From contig JAAXIE010000318.1 in NCBI GenBank assembly GCA_012270525.1, forward strand, positions 1-6,919: a stretch of DNA of 6,919 nt, written 5' to 3'. This stretch comes from Dehalococcoidia bacterium. Lineage in GTDB: Bacteria; Chloroflexota; Dehalococcoidia; UBA3495; JAAXIE01. The notes beneath the pieces were generated by a model. The model was not told the DNA's origin. It was given only the letters and a program-made list of their open reading frames with translations, and ran no database searches. Positions 6,392-6,919 of the stretch are shown here, piece by piece. Position 1 is the stretch's first letter. Each line of letters starts with the position of its first letter. The translations under genes and the position numbers were made by a program.

Positions 6392-6412
6392 CGTAGTGCT
6401 ATTGACTAGAAT
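6383..6412 (+). promoter_or_regulatory. Promoter candidate for the EF-G-like gene
   Basis: TTGCGC at 6383-6388, an 18-base spacer and TAGAAT at 6407-6412 (five of six to the -10 consensus) form a plausible housekeeping promoter in the divergent intergenic region. It predicts a start near 6419 and a leader of about 80 bases containing the 10-bp hairpin. The bases CTAGAATA here are identical to those at the uvrA promoter candidate. The -35 is weak (three of six), and TTGACT at 6402-6407 has no matching -10 at 17 bases. Confidence 0.4.
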
Positions 6413-6424
6413 AGCTTCAGGTTG

Positions 6425-6465
6425 CCGCTTGGGCATCGTTGGATATCTGTTGGCCGCCCAAGCGG
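6425..6465 (+). promoter_or_regulatory. Perfect 10-bp hairpin in the leader of the EF-G-like gene
   Basis: CCGCTTGGGC at 6425-6434 is exactly repeated in inverse as GCCCAAGCGG at 6456-6465, around a 21-base loop. The loop itself holds GTTGG twice (6438-6442 and 6449-6453). It lies between the proposed transcription start and the ribosome site at 6484-6490, so the transcript would fold into a stable stem near its 5' end. No T-run follows directly. It could be a leader structure controlling expression, a transcript stabiliser or a dimeric operator on DNA. It matches no riboswitch class I know. Confidence 0.6.
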
Positions 6466-6497
6466 ATAGTCCCCCCACGATTGAAGGGAGATTAGCA

Positions 6498-6919
6498 ATG
6501 CCCATTGCCGACGTGGCCAGGCTGCGCAATGTTGCCCTCCTGTCCCATAGCGGAGCAGGGAAGACATCGCTTGGCGAGGCCCTCCTTTTCCAGACCAAAG
6601 CCATCAACCGGATGGGTCGTGTGGACGACGGCAACACCGTCTCCGATTACGAACCCGAGGAAGCCAAGCGCACCAGCAGCGTGCAGACCAGCCTCCTCCC
6701 CTGCAACTGGGAAGGCTGCAAGATTAACCTGCTCGACACCCCCGGCTACGACGACTTCGCTGGCGAGGTGATCTCAGCCCTGCGCGTGGCCGATGGTGCC
6801 GTCATCCTGGTGGCCGCCCCTTCGGGTGTGGAGTTGGGGGCCGAAAAGGGCTGGGCGAGGTGCGAGGAAAGAGCCCTCCCCCGCATCTTCTTCGTCAACA
6901 AGATGGACCGCGAGAACGC
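6498..6919 (+). CDS. EF-G-like translational GTPase (EF-G-2 type), 5' part
   Basis: The first 140 codons of a translation-factor GTPase; the gene runs off the right edge. Visible motifs: P-loop SHSGAGKTS at 16-24, a switch-I region RTSSVQTS at 58-65, G3 DTPGYDDF at 80-87, and G4 NKMD at 134-137. Overall it resembles EF-G but differs from canonical FusA, which has AHIDAGKTT, RGITI and DTPGHVDF. Here the Asp of the P-loop is Gly19 and the His after DTPG, which activates water in GTP hydrolysis, is Tyr84. These changes match the divergent EF-G-2 group (Thermus has DAPGYGDF as I recall) and similar proteins of Chloroflexota. The ATG at 6498 has an AAGGGAG ribosome site at 6484-6490, seven bases upstream. 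It is probably a paralogue rather than the main elongation factor; its exact role is not clear. Confidence 0.9.
   Translation, partial: MPIADVARLRNVALLSHSGAGKTSLGEALLFQTKAINRMGRVDDGNTVSDYEPEEAKRTSSVQTSLLPCNWEGCKINLLDTPGYDDFAGEVISALRVADGAVILVAAPSGVELGAEKGWARCEERALPRIFFVNKMDREN

Noticed and set aside
6308..6637. Minus-strand reading frame of 109 codons across the divergent gap
   Set aside because: It overlaps the start of the EF-G-like gene on the opposite strand, has no family resemblance, and runs through the promoter and hairpin.

Overview
The window is about 6.9 kb of GC-rich bacterial DNA and holds nine genes with almost no spare space. Most are housekeeping genes. The best guess for the host is a member of Chloroflexota, perhaps a Dehalococcoidia-like lineage. 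This rests mainly on the divergent EF-G-like GTPase at the right end, whose N-terminal sequence resembles copies I recall from that phylum, and on the GC content. The assignment is an inference from memory, not a computed placement.

Layout from right to left, following the minus strand. At 6498-6919 (plus strand, running off the window) lies the start of an EF-G-like translational GTPase. A 199-base divergent intergenic region follows, with a possible promoter and two inverted repeats. Next, at 6298-5039 on the minus strand, is a membrane-anchored protein of unknown family with an HExxH zinc-protease signature. A 77-base gap with a good promoter candidate then leads into a tight six-gene minus-strand cluster: ybeY (rRNA maturation endonuclease), dnaX (clamp-loader subunit), a YbaB/EbfC nucleoid protein, recR, recO and a small stand-alone biotinyl (BCCP-like) protein. 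Three of the five junctions are four-base stop/start overlaps (ATGA, ATGA, GTGA) and the other two gaps are 19 and 4 bases, so these genes are very probably co-transcribed and translationally coupled. After a 124-base gap rich in inverted repeats, with its own extended -10 promoter candidate, the 5' end of uvrA (1-302, minus strand) runs off the left edge.

Functionally the cluster joins replication (DnaX) with RecF-pathway recombination repair (RecR, RecO) and is followed by nucleotide excision repair (UvrA). dnaX-ybaB-recR is a widely conserved gene order. The biotinyl protein is the outlier: it has an intact EAMKM biotinylation site but no carboxylase gene beside it. I saw no mobile element, CRISPR array, tRNA or rRNA. 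The points most worth following up are the orphan biotinyl gene, the uncharacterised HExxH protein, the altered G-motifs of the EF-G-like protein and the perfect 10-bp hairpin in its leader. I did not find a clearly new multi-gene system.
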